48,293 nucleotides of DNA from an uncultured Oscillospiraceae bacterium (lineage in GTDB: Bacteria > Bacillota > Clostridia > Oscillospirales > Acutalibacteraceae): the NCBI GenBank assembly GCA_902492455.1, contig CABULH010000026.1, positions 1 through 48,293 of the forward strand, in the 5' to 3' direction. The position numbers were made by a program, and so were the translations under genes. Position 1 is the stretch's first letter; each line of letters opens with the position of its first letter. Positions 41,649-48,293 of this stretch are shown here, piece by piece. The notes under the pieces are model-generated. The model saw only the letters and a list, made by a program, of their open reading frames with translations. It was not told where the DNA came from and made no database searches.

Positions 41649-44141
41649 ATGAAATACTTCAGAAAATTTCTGTGCCTGTTTCTGTCCGCCGTTTTTCTGC
41701 TTCTGACAGCCTGCGGGCCGGATATTCAGGAGATCAGCGGCTCGGATAGCAGCGGGGAGGATGAGGCCGATATGTACAAGTCGGATATACCGGATGCTTG
41801 GTGGGCAAATTTTGCCCGGTTCAGCAATCCCAAAAGTATCAACGATCTGGTGGATCTTGCCGCCGACGCGGTCACCACTATGGGTGGCGTTCATGACGAA
41901 GGAATCGGCGCTTTGGCCCGGGAGAACTTCTTTATTAAAGAAGGTGCCAGCCGGGTGGAGGGCGCCCATGCCCTTGGCATCAAGGCCATGGCCTGGCTGG
42001 AGCTGATGGGAGAAGCACGTACCCATATCGGTGCGGTAAACGAAATGTCGCCGGGGGTATTTGAACAGGATTCTCAGACCGGATTCACCAAGCTGACGGC
42101 CACCTATTATACCTGGAATACCAACGGCTTCGGCATCAATCCAAATGCCAATAAAATCGTCTGGTTCGGCGCTCATTCCTGGGCCAATCGGGAGCCGTTT
42201 TATGGTTCCCTGGCTATGCCGACGGATTTCATGGAACCACGCTATCCAAATGGAGAAAGCGCCTTGGGGCTCTTGAAGGATGGGTCTGTCGATCCCCGGG
42301 ATTACAAGTTCTATGATGCCTTGGCTTGCAAGTCCATCTTCGGCACCTTTGTGGAACAGGAACAGTTCGCCACCCCGGATTACCGTAATCTGGAGGGCTT
42401 TCTGGAGGATACGCTGCTTAATGGACAATCGCGCAAGATCGGTGATTATTATTTCAGCCGGGATATCGCGGCTGACTGGTGGATCGAGTACAACCGGGAC
42501 GCGGTGAGAAGCTTCCTCAAACAGGGCGTGGACGGCTTCTGGGTGGACAACTATACCGGTTGGGGTTTTCTGAGCGCCTTCCCAGTCCAGCGGGCATTCG
42601 GCGAATGGAGCGTGGCCGGATTCACCGGCTATTTGGAGAAGCATCCCATCGAAGGAATCGATCCTCAGAATTTCGACGTTCGGCAGTATATGATCCGAAA
42701 GGTTAAGCAGGATTTCCCGGAACTGGACACCTCGGTGATGACCAATGCCACCGTACAGATGTTCAGCAGTCCGGCCTGGCTGGAGGATCCGGTTTGGAAC
42801 AGTTATCTGGCATACAAATCCGAAACGGTGTCCGAGCATATCAAAAAGTTTTATCAGATGGTCAAAGAAGAGGCCAAGAATCTGGGACTGAATCCCGACG
42901 ACATTGTGGTGACAGGCAACGACATCGCTCTGATGCAGAACGGTGTGCTGGGTATTGAGGATTATGTGGACGTTCTCAGCGTGGAATATGGCCCTACCTA
43001 CTCGGCGGTTACCCAGCAGTTCTCCGACAAGCTGCCCTTACTGGGCTACGGAGGGCCGGTCTATAAACTCATTACCCAACTTAGCCGCTCCAAGAGGGGT
43101 TCGGTCTGGTATTATGTGGACGATGCGGAAAAGGCCGACCAGGAAATGCTGGGGATGTTCCTCTCCTTTGAGGCGTTAGCTAACAACATTACCATCAATT
43201 CCGGCGACGGCAATCCCACCACCGCTGGCAACGATGAAACCACTGCTATGGTAAATGCAGTTATCGGCCAGCTCCGAGATGTGTATAAAAAGCGGGAGAT
43301 CAAAGCTTCTGTCGGACTGTATAACTCCGGCGCCAGTGAGCTGAGCCAGCTGACCCCCGGCGGGTATGTGGGCGGCGGCGATGTTCAGAGCACACTGGCC
43401 TATTACGGCTGGGGGAGCAGCTTGGAAAATCAGAACATCGCTTACCAGACGGTGACGGAAAACCGGATCAGCGCCGAGGAACTAGAGAATATCGAAGTTC
43501 TGGTGATGCCAAATGTGATCACTATTTCCCAAGATATCGTCAACGGGATACTGAAGCCTTTCCTGGATCAGGGAAAAACTCTAGTGATCACCGGCGCCAA
43601 AGCCGGAGAAAAAGGGATGCGGGATCAGCAGTTTGCCAAGCACGATAAGCCGCTTTTAGTGAATTTGAAGGATACATACAGCGGCAAGGGGAAGATTGTT
43701 TATCTGGAAAAGGATCCGACGGTGGACGCCTATAAGCAGAAAACGAATACCACCTTGTTCAAAATGGCCAACGACAAAATCGGCGGCATTTTTGCAGATC
43801 TGGAAAAGGAAGGCCGCTATCATCCCGATGTGAAGACCAGCGGATTCAAAGGCGATATCCTGCTGACCACTCAGGGTGACCGGGAGAACAAGACCTGTTT
43901 TGTGGATCTGGTAAACCGGAACATCGATGTAGACCAGGGCGTGGTGAACGCCAAGCAGACGGGTAAAATCGCCTATAAGCTGCCTTCCTGGAAAACCAAG
44001 ACCGCGCTGGATGTGAAGATCTATTGTGTGGATGAGGACGGGAAGCTCCACCTGACGGAAAAGACTCTGCAGGCGAAAGACGGATATCTTGCCATCGAAG
44101 TACCGGAGTTTACCTATTACGCCAGTCTGGTTATTTCGTGA
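41649..44141 (+). CDS. Lipoprotein with putative TIM-barrel glycoside hydrolase domain
   Basis: An 830-residue lipoprotein (lipobox 'LLLTAC', Cys22, then an acidic Ser/Glu spacer). Residues of about 50-480 look like a barrel hydrolase: 'KQGVDGFWVDNYTGWG' places Asp300 at a strand end, as in catalytic barrels, and 'VVTGNDIALMQ' and 'DVLSVEYGPTY' are other strand ends. Residues of about 560-680 ('VLVMPNVITISQDIVNGILK', then 'GKTLVITGAKAG') resemble the trimerisation/GATase-like domain of GH42 beta-galactosidases. A beta-rich tail ends the protein. I cannot name the family; it may be an outlier of the GH42 clan. Surface location suggests it acts on the glycan before uptake. Confidence 0.62.
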   Translation: MKYFRKFLCLFLSAVFLLLTACGPDIQEISGSDSSGEDEADMYKSDIPDAWWANFARFSNPKSINDLVDLAADAVTTMGGVHDEGIGALARENFFIKEGASRVEGAHALGIKAMAWLELMGEARTHIGAVNEMSPGVFEQDSQTGFTKLTATYYTWNTNGFGINPNANKIVWFGAHSWANREPFYGSLAMPTDFMEPRYPNGESALGLLKDGSVDPRDYKFYDALACKSIFGTFVEQEQFATPDYRNLEGFLEDTLLNGQSRKIGDYYFSRDIAADWWIEYNRDAVRSFLKQGVDGFWVDNYTGWGFLSAFPVQRAFGEWSVAGFTGYLEKHPIEGIDPQNFDVRQYMIRKVKQDFPELDTSVMTNATVQMFSSPAWLEDPVWNSYLAYKSETVSEHIKKFYQMVKEEAKNLGLNPDDIVVTGNDIALMQNGVLGIEDYVDVLSVEYGPTYSAVTQQFSDKLPLLGYGGPVYKLITQLSRSKRGSVWYYVDDAEKADQEMLGMFLSFEALANNITINSGDGNPTTAGNDETTAMVNAVIGQLRDVYKKREIKASVGLYNSGASELSQLTPGGYVGGGDVQSTLAYYGWGSSLENQNIAYQTVTENRISAEELENIEVLVMPNVITISQDIVNGILKPFLDQGKTLVITGAKAGEKGMRDQQFAKHDKPLLVNLKDTYSGKGKIVYLEKDPTVDAYKQKTNTTLFKMANDKIGGIFADLEKEGRYHPDVKTSGFKGDILLTTQGDRENKTCFVDLVNRNIDVDQGVVNAKQTGKIAYKLPSWKTKTALDVKIYCVDEDGKLHLTEKTLQAKDGYLAIEVPEFTYYASLVIS

Positions 44142-44175
44142 GAAATTTACGCATTATCAGTTAATGGATGCCATG

Positions 44176-44207
44176 GGAATAGCCGGGGATAAAAAACCGG
44201 CTATTCC
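44176..44207 (+). other. Perfect hairpin upstream of the GH28-like gene
   Basis: GGAATAGCCGG (44176-44186) pairs with CCGGCTATTCC (44197-44207) around an A-rich loop. It lacks a T-run and ends five bases before the ribosome site of the next gene, so it could affect translation of that gene. Confidence 0.5.
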
Positions 44208-44231
44208 TTGGCGGAGAGGATGAAAGAAACT

Positions 44232-45635
44232 ATGTTGCCGAATGTATCGGATCGACATTTTTTTGTGCGGGCCAGCGATTTTCTGCTGCTGGACAGCGAT
44301 GTGGAAAAGGGCGGCGGTACAGACCAGACGGCGGAGGTACAAGCCATTCTGGACAAAGCGAGGGAGTGGGGCGGCCTGTATTTTCTGTTGGACGGGCCCG
44401 TTTTGGTATCCCGTCTGACGATTCACTCCAACACCACCATCCATTGTCTTGACCGCCATTGCGGATTTTTCCAAAAAGAAGGTACCAATAATACCCTGTT
44501 GCAAAACGACCGGCTCAGTTTTGAGAAGATTGACACGGAAAATGTGACGCTGCTGGGTGGCACCTACAATTTTAACGCCCCAAATCAAGAGAAGTTTGAC
44601 CGGCCGCTGGAGGAGATCAACAACGGCGCTTTTTACGGTGCATCCCCGGATTTTGATAAAGCCGCGGCATTCCATGCCTTTCGCCATCTGAATATGGGAA
44701 TCAAATTTTGCGGTATCCGCAATCTGACCGTTCGGGATATCCGTATGGTGGATCAGCGGACCTACGCTATGTTTGTGGCCTGCTTTGAACATGTGCTGAT
44801 TCAGGACGTGGTATCTGATCTGCCCAACATCATGACTTCTCAGAATCAGGACGGTCTGCATTTTCAGGGGCCTGGCCGGGATTTGGTAATCCGCAACATA
44901 CGTGGAAGCTCCGGCGACGATTTTCTGGCCTTGGCACCGGATGAATTTGATTTTGAATCCTCCATCACCGATGTGATGATTGACGGTGTTTACCTGGAAA
45001 ACGCGGATCAGGGTATCCGGTTGTTATCGCGGCATCACGGCCGGCTGGATCGGGTGACTATCCGTAACGTCACCGGAACCTACAAGAGTTTTGGCTTCTT
45101 TATTCATCCTTGGTACGGCTGGGAGGCAGGTGAAGGGGAGGGCAATTACGGCAGTTTGGTATTTGAGAATATCGATCTGACCCAGACTTATCACAAATAC
45201 AACTATACCACCCCCTTCCTGTTTCGACTGGGCGGCAGAATCGAAAGCCTGACCCTGCGGAATATCCGTCATTTCCATCCCAACGATACCCGTCCTGTTG
45301 TGGAAGTGGGCCGCTATTACTGTCACAAGCCGGATGAGAGCTATGCACAGATTGACCGCTTGGTTATCGATGGTCTGGACATCCTCCGGGATGTCGAAAC
45401 GACGGAACCGATGGATTATATCACAGTGGACGGAGCTGTGAGGCAGATGGTGGTCCGCAATGTCCGCGCAGCGTGCAAAGGCGGCGAAAAAAAGGATACG
45501 CTGGTACGGCTGGAATCCGGCGCTGATATAGGGACGCTGGTGATGTCGGATGTGCTGACAGACGGAGTGGGTGTTCTTGACCGGGATGGCGGCAGTGTGA
45601 AGAGGGTGTGCCTCGGTCAGATCCAGGAAGATTGA
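44232..45635 (+). CDS. GH28-like beta-helix protein (putative glycosidase)
   Basis: About 467 residues with no signal peptide. GGAGAGG (44213-44219) points to ATG 44232; ATG 44220 and TTG 44208 are alternatives in frame. The N-terminal 'DQTAEVQAILDKA' and the beta-helix repeats fit polygalacturonase-like GH28 proteins. The family's catalytic pattern is partly kept: Asn205-Gln-Asp207 in 'NQDGLHF', Asp229-Asp230 in 'GDDFLAL', and His268/His269 in 'SRHHGRL'. It would act inside the cell on an imported oligosaccharide. A non-pectin substrate is likely given the mannosidase in the same locus; that is inference. Confidence 0.7.
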   Translation: MLPNVSDRHFFVRASDFLLLDSDVEKGGGTDQTAEVQAILDKAREWGGLYFLLDGPVLVSRLTIHSNTTIHCLDRHCGFFQKEGTNNTLLQNDRLSFEKIDTENVTLLGGTYNFNAPNQEKFDRPLEEINNGAFYGASPDFDKAAAFHAFRHLNMGIKFCGIRNLTVRDIRMVDQRTYAMFVACFEHVLIQDVVSDLPNIMTSQNQDGLHFQGPGRDLVIRNIRGSSGDDFLALAPDEFDFESSITDVMIDGVYLENADQGIRLLSRHHGRLDRVTIRNVTGTYKSFGFFIHPWYGWEAGEGEGNYGSLVFENIDLTQTYHKYNYTTPFLFRLGGRIESLTLRNIRHFHPNDTRPVVEVGRYYCHKPDESYAQIDRLVIDGLDILRDVETTEPMDYITVDGAVRQMVVRNVRAACKGGEKKDTLVRLESGADIGTLVMSDVLTDGVGVLDRDGGSVKRVCLGQIQED

Positions 45636-45659
45636 GGCGCGGCAGGAGAAACAAACCAA

Positions 45660-46553
45660 ATGAATTACTGGATTTTGTCCATATCCATTGTCGTTGGCCT
45701 GATAAACACGGTGTTACAGAATGCTTTTAGCAAAAAACGGATGAAGGGTATGGCCGATTGCGCCGCTTTCTCTATTCTAACGGCTTTTTCGGCTGCCGTG
45801 ATTTTGTTCATAACCGGCGGCACACCATCGCTTCCCTCTCCATATACAGTGGGAATGGGGATGCTTTTCGGAGTGGTCACCGGATCCTACATCCTGCTGT
45901 ATTCCGCCGCGCTGTCCGCCGGTCCTCTATCCTACACGGTGCTGATTGCCGCCTGCTCCATGTTGATTCCTACCTTCTGCGGTGCGCTGTTCTGGAAGGA
46001 AAGCGTGGGATGGTTTCAGGTGGCGGGTGTGGCGCTGTTGATAGTGGCGTTCTACTTCGGCGTTAATCTCCGAAAGGATAAACGGCTGTCGCCTCGATGG
46101 TTGGTTCTGTGCGTCATGGTCTTTCTCGTTGCCGGCACCACGGGTTTGCTGCAGAAGATTCATCAAACCTCATCGCATAAGGAAGAGATCAACGCCTTTT
46201 TGGTCATTGCCTTCTTAACAGCTGTGCTGATCCTGGGAGGATATTATTTTATCGGCAGGAGAAAGGGACAAACTAAAAGCTTCTCTTTACTTTCCCGGAC
46301 GACGGCGATGGGGATCGCCGCCGGTTTGTGCTTGGGGTTGCATCATAAAATGAACCTTTATCTCTCCGGTGCGCTGCCCAGCATCCTTTTCTTTCCCATT
46401 ATGAACGGCGGACTGATTCTGCTGTCTAGTTTGGCGGGGTGGATTGTCTTCCGGGGAAAATTGACCCGTTCCCAGATTTTCAGCCTTTTGCTGGGAGTGG
46501 TGGCTGTCTGTCTGATCGGCAACGGTCTGGATCTATTGGTAAAAGGATTTTAG
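45660..46553 (+). CDS. EamA/DMT-superfamily transporter
   Basis: A 297-residue protein with ten hydrophobic spans in two halves. The phrase 'YSAALSAGPLSYTVLIAACS' near the middle of the first half and 'LFWKESVGWFQVAGVALLIV' are typical of EamA-type drug/metabolite transporters. AGGAG lies about 11 bases before the ATG. It ends locus 2. It may export a sugar or sugar derivative, but nothing in the sequence defines the substrate. Confidence 0.8.
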   Translation: MNYWILSISIVVGLINTVLQNAFSKKRMKGMADCAAFSILTAFSAAVILFITGGTPSLPSPYTVGMGMLFGVVTGSYILLYSAALSAGPLSYTVLIAACSMLIPTFCGALFWKESVGWFQVAGVALLIVAFYFGVNLRKDKRLSPRWLVLCVMVFLVAGTTGLLQKIHQTSSHKEEINAFLVIAFLTAVLILGGYYFIGRRKGQTKSFSLLSRTTAMGIAAGLCLGLHHKMNLYLSGALPSILFFPIMNGGLILLSSLAGWIVFRGKLTRSQIFSLLLGVVAVCLIGNGLDLLVKGF

Positions 46554-46562
46554 AAATTGTTG

Positions 46563-46605
46563 AAAATACGTGGAGCCGTCTGTACCGGACGGATCCACGT
46601 ATTTT
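46563..46605. terminator. Bidirectional terminator closing locus 2
   Basis: AAAATACGTGGA (46563-46574) pairs with TCCACGTATTTT (46594-46605), with CCGTC/GACGG pairing inside. A-rich and T-rich flanks let it act in both directions. Bases 46606-46706 hold no recognisable gene. Confidence 0.8.
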
Positions 46606-46706
46606 AATCCCACTTTGTCTTTTCCAGAAAAGGCGAATCGGCAAGAGGATGGGGGCCCTGCTTTGTTGGGGTGGCAGAAGCTGCTGCAATTAAAAGACAT
46701 TTTTAT

Positions 46707-46746
46707 TGTCAACGCCGAATTGAAATTGCAAGCAAACGCCGAAATT
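46707..46746. repeat. Probable end of an IS21-family element
   Basis: TGTC at 46707 is followed by AACGCCGAATT (46711-46721) and, 24 bases on, AACGCCGAAATT (46735-46746). IS21-type ends carry a TG/CA tip and several internal repeats of this kind. It directly follows the istB stop. The opposite end is not found. Confidence 0.5.
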
Positions 46747-47527
46747 AGTTCTGGCTTTGGTCAAAAAGAGTGTTGACAATCTGCTGCTTTTGCTTCATAA
46801 ACTCCTTGCGTTCTTTGAGGCGGTAACTCTCGCCCTTGATGTTGATGACGGTACAATGATGGAGCACCCTGTCGAGGATGGCGGAGGCGATGGTAACGTC
46901 GGCGAAGACCTCGTTCCACTGGGAAAAGGTCTTGTTGGAGGTAAAGCCAGTGGAGGTTTTTTCATAACGCCTGGCAATGAGCTGAAAGAAGAGGTTGGCC
47001 CCCTGAATATCCATAGGAAGGCAGCCGATCTCGTCGATGATGAGGAGTTTGTACTTGCCGAAGATTTTAAGTTTGTCGGGCAGATGGTTCTCAAAATGGG
47101 CCTTTTTTAGCAGCTCGATGAGCTGGTGGCAGTTGATGTAGTAGGTTGAAAAACGGTGCTGTACGGCGGCCATACCCAACGCCGAAGCCAAATGAGTTTT
47201 GCCCACACCGGGCGGACCGAGAAAGACGATATTTTCGGTGTTTTCGAGAAACCGCATAGTGGCGAGTTCATCGATCTTCCGATTGTCAATGGAGGGCTGG
47301 ATGCTGAAATCAAAATCTTCCAGCGTTTTCTTGATGGGGAACCCGGACATCTGCACCTGCTTTTCATAGGCGCGCCTGCGCTTGGACTGGGTCTCCTCAG
47401 CGAAGATATGGCGGAGAACCTCCACGATGTTCAGGTTGTCGTTCACGGCGCGCTCCAGGTAGTTGTCGAGGATTTCCAAGGTATTCTTCATCTTCAGGCT
47501 TTCAAGATTTTCCCGAAGCCGTTCCAT
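46745..47527 (-). CDS. istB: IS21-family ATP-binding helper protein IstB
   Basis: A 260-residue protein on the minus strand, full length for IstB. It has the Walker A motif 'GPPGVGKTHLA', Walker B 'LLIIDEIG' and the AAA-type ending typical of IstB/DnaC-like helpers, which load the IstA transposase onto target DNA. The likely start is ATG at 47527; the open frame continues 10 codons further into the end of the preceding gene. The partner istA is missing apart from a short tail, so the element cannot move on its own. Confidence 0.92.
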   Translation of the reverse strand: MERLRENLESLKMKNTLEILDNYLERAVNDNLNIVEVLRHIFAEETQSKRRRAYEKQVQMSGFPIKKTLEDFDFSIQPSIDNRKIDELATMRFLENTENIVFLGPPGVGKTHLASALGMAAVQHRFSTYYINCHQLIELLKKAHFENHLPDKLKIFGKYKLLIIDEIGCLPMDIQGANLFFQLIARRYEKTSTGFTSNKTFSQWNEVFADVTIASAILDRVLHHCTVINIKGESYRLKERKEFMKQKQQIVNTLFDQSQN

Positions 47528-47534
47528 CGTCAAT

Positions 47535-47660
47535 TCACTGATACAGCACCTCGTCATACCGGCTCAGATCACGGGGATTCGTCGGGAAATCAATGATATT
47601 GCTGCCGTCCAGCAAGGTGTTTTCAATATCGAAAGACTGTTTTACGGTTAATTTTCGGTA
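47535..47660 (-). pseudogene. Possible 3' tail of istA
   Basis: Just before istB the minus strand is open and ends in 'DFPTNPRDLSRYDEVLYQ' followed by a stop seven bases before the istB ATG. An istA-istB pair normally has this tight spacing, and IstA proteins often end in a '.LS.YD.L' phrase. Only about 40 codons fit, and the reading runs into an unrelated plus-strand ORF, so most of istA is lost. The identification is weak; part of this stretch could instead be the coding tail of a plus-strand gene. Confidence 0.35.
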
Positions 47661-47819
47661 ATGCTGGCATTGACGACCATTGATTCTGCTGCCATTGGGT
47701 ATCGCCGGGGCGCTGGTCTTGGCGGCATGTCGGCGGACAGCGTTATCCAGGGAATCCTAGTGACCGGCGCGGCGGTTTACGGCAACCAGCTTGTCAAGCA
47801 GCTGGGGAAAAAGGAATAA
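47661..47819 (+). CDS. Small ORF, possible prophage (holin-like) remnant
   Basis: A 52-codon frame beginning 'MLALTTIDSAAIGY' and ending 'GAAVYGNQLVKQLGKKE'. No ribosome site is seen. What supports it is the strong terminator 11 bases after its stop, on the same strand. The small hydrophobic middle and basic end recall short phage membrane proteins, but I do not recognise it. It may be only the 3' part of a gene cut by the IS21 element. Confidence 0.35.
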   Translation: MLALTTIDSAAIGYRRGAGLGGMSADSVIQGILVTGAAVYGNQLVKQLGKKE

Positions 47820-47830
47820 AGTAAAAAGAT

Positions 47831-47864
47831 ACCAGGCGGAGATCAATCTCCGCCTGGTTTTTTT
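47831..47864 (+). terminator. Strong rho-independent terminator
   Basis: ACCAGGCGGAGAT (47831-47843) pairs perfectly with 47846-47858, followed by seven T. It ends the plus-strand transcript containing the small ORF at 47661. Confidence 0.85.
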
Positions 47865-47946
47865 CGCCAATTTTTGATAGGTTGCCTCGGCATATGTCTA
47901 TGAGATAGAACACGGCATCAGTTTTTGACTTGCATATGACTTGCAT

Positions 47947-47980
47947 GTTTGTTGTTTTTTGTTGTTTTTTATTATTTTTT
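47947..47980. repeat. Low-complexity T-rich tract
   Basis: Three similar ten-base units, GTTGTTTTTT twice and ATTATTTTTT, run in tandem. On the minus strand this is a poly-A stretch. No function is assigned. Confidence 0.6.
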
Positions 47981-48007
47981 GGTGGACAATGAGGAAAATG
48001 AAAAACA

Positions 48008-48040
48008 CCTGTAAACCCGCATAAATACAGGTATTACAGG
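48008..48040 (-). terminator. Probable terminator of the tRNA transcript (minus strand)
   Basis: CCTGTAA and TTACAGG (48034-48040 and 48008-48014) pair on the minus strand, followed by TGTTTTT. It lies just downstream of the tRNA 3' end, where a tRNA transcript would stop. A further partial repeat of the same arm is present inside the loop. Confidence 0.5.
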
Positions 48041-48050
48041 CGTTTCATAG

Positions 48051-48098
48051 TGGAGCTGGTGGACGGATTTGAACCCCCGACCTGCTGATTACAAATCT
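48051..48098 (-). other. 3' part of a tRNA-Thr(TGT) gene: probable attachment site
   Basis: Read on the minus strand, 48098 to 48051 gives the anticodon loop with TGT, the right arm of the anticodon stem (ATCAG), the T-loop TTCGAAT, the acceptor 3' arm and an encoded CCA. The 5' half (D arm and 5' acceptor arm) is absent: beyond 48098 the sequence no longer matches a tRNA, and the left arm of the anticodon stem is already changed. A 3' half of a tRNA left alone is the usual mark of integration into a tRNA gene. The element would lie to the right. Confidence 0.7.
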
Positions 48099-48182
48099 GT
48101 ATTCATGGCTTTTGCAGTCTTTCGTTATTGCCGAAAATCGCTGATATTAATAGGTTTTTAACCATTCTCCTTTTGCAAGGCT

Positions 48183-48231
48183 TGGTGTTTATTTGTCGAT
48201 TTCGGCAGCAATAAACACCAAATAAACACCA
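48183..48231. repeat. Inverted and tandem 11-bp repeats near the att site
   Basis: AATAAACACCA occurs twice in tandem (48210-48220 and 48221-48231) and once inverted as TGGTGTTTATT (48183-48193). A degenerate further copy follows near 48235. Arm-type integrase binding sites of tyrosine recombinases look like this and lie between att core and integrase gene. Confidence 0.55.
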
Positions 48232-48248
48232 CACAAGCACCAAATTCA

Positions 48249-48293
48249 TCACCCGTTTTTCCGGGTAAGGGCCAGCTCTATGGCACCGGCTGC
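48249..48293 (-). CDS. C-terminal end of a leftward gene, possibly an integrase (partial)
   Basis: The minus strand is open from the window edge to TGA at 48249-48251, giving the last 14 residues 'AAGAIELALTRKNG'. This is too short to identify by sequence. Its position and direction, running toward a truncated tRNA with repeats in between, are where a tyrosine integrase would be. The call rests on context only. Confidence 0.3.
   Translation of the reverse strand, partial: AAGAIELALTRKNG

Noticed and set aside
46757..47596. Plus-strand open frames across the IS region
   Set aside because: They are antisense to istB, which has clear Walker motifs, and show no features of their own.
48051..48098. 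Complete tRNA gene
   Set aside because: Only the 3' half is present. The D arm and 5' acceptor arm cannot be found in the adjoining bases.

Overview
The window reads as chromosomal DNA of a Gram-positive anaerobe of the Clostridia (Oscillospiraceae/Ruminococcaceae-like). The grounds are the AGGAGG-type ribosome binding sites with frequent GTG and TTG starts, lipoprotein signal peptides, surface proteins with a C-terminal membrane anchor, and many sugar ABC permeases without an ATPase gene. It holds two long, parallel, plus-strand carbohydrate-utilisation loci followed by a short mobile-DNA region. No taxonomic marker gene is present, so the assignment is inference.

Locus 1 (about 300-21,400) is visibly G+C-rich and looks like one operon of 13 genes. 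In order it encodes a membrane-anchored carbohydrate-binding-like protein, a large anchored protein with three such modules, an AraC-type regulator, a lipoprotein solute-binding protein (SBP), a cytoplasmic GH110-like beta-helix protein, a huge SBP with beta-sandwich modules fused in front, two permeases, an NHL-propeller/TPR/Yip1 membrane protein, a DUF5696-type lipoprotein, two more permeases and a secreted beta-helix lipoprotein. Two near-identical 36-bp elements upstream of it each carry GTCAC direct repeats 21 bp apart. This is the geometry of AraC-family sites, and the promoter has no clear -35. A terminator hairpin closes the locus.

A frameshifted scrap of an IS256-type transposase separates locus 1 from locus 2.

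Locus 2 (about 21,620-46,605) is visibly lower in G+C. It starts with a LacI-family regulator and then repeats the same core in the same order: module-SBP fusion, permease pair, NHL/TPR protein, Yip1 protein (here a separate gene), DUF5696 lipoprotein, second permease pair. A beta-mannosidase-like GH2 enzyme and a HAD phosphatase follow. A second promoter at 37,463 drives a three-module wall-anchored binding protein, a lipoprotein SBP, another anchored binding protein, a lipoprotein with a TIM-barrel glycosidase look, a GH28-like beta-helix protein and an EamA-type exporter. A shared operator core, AAC-N-GTT, lies in the lacI promoter, before the SBP-fusion gene, and in the second promoter, which suggests one LacI regulon.

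The working model is as follows. Surface modules capture a glycan, secreted or lipid-anchored enzymes trim it, two SBPs feed two permease pairs energised by an ATPase encoded elsewhere, and cytoplasmic enzymes (GH110-like or GH2) finish the job. The NHL/TPR/Yip1 and DUF5696 proteins have no established role. Their strict co-occurrence with the paired permeases in both loci is the strongest sign here of an undescribed system.

The right end (46,700-48,293) holds an IS21 remnant with istB, a small orphan ORF with a strong terminator, and the 3' part of a tRNA-Thr gene. Beyond the tRNA fragment lie short repeats and the last codons of a leftward gene, the usual look of an integrative-element junction whose element would extend beyond the window.
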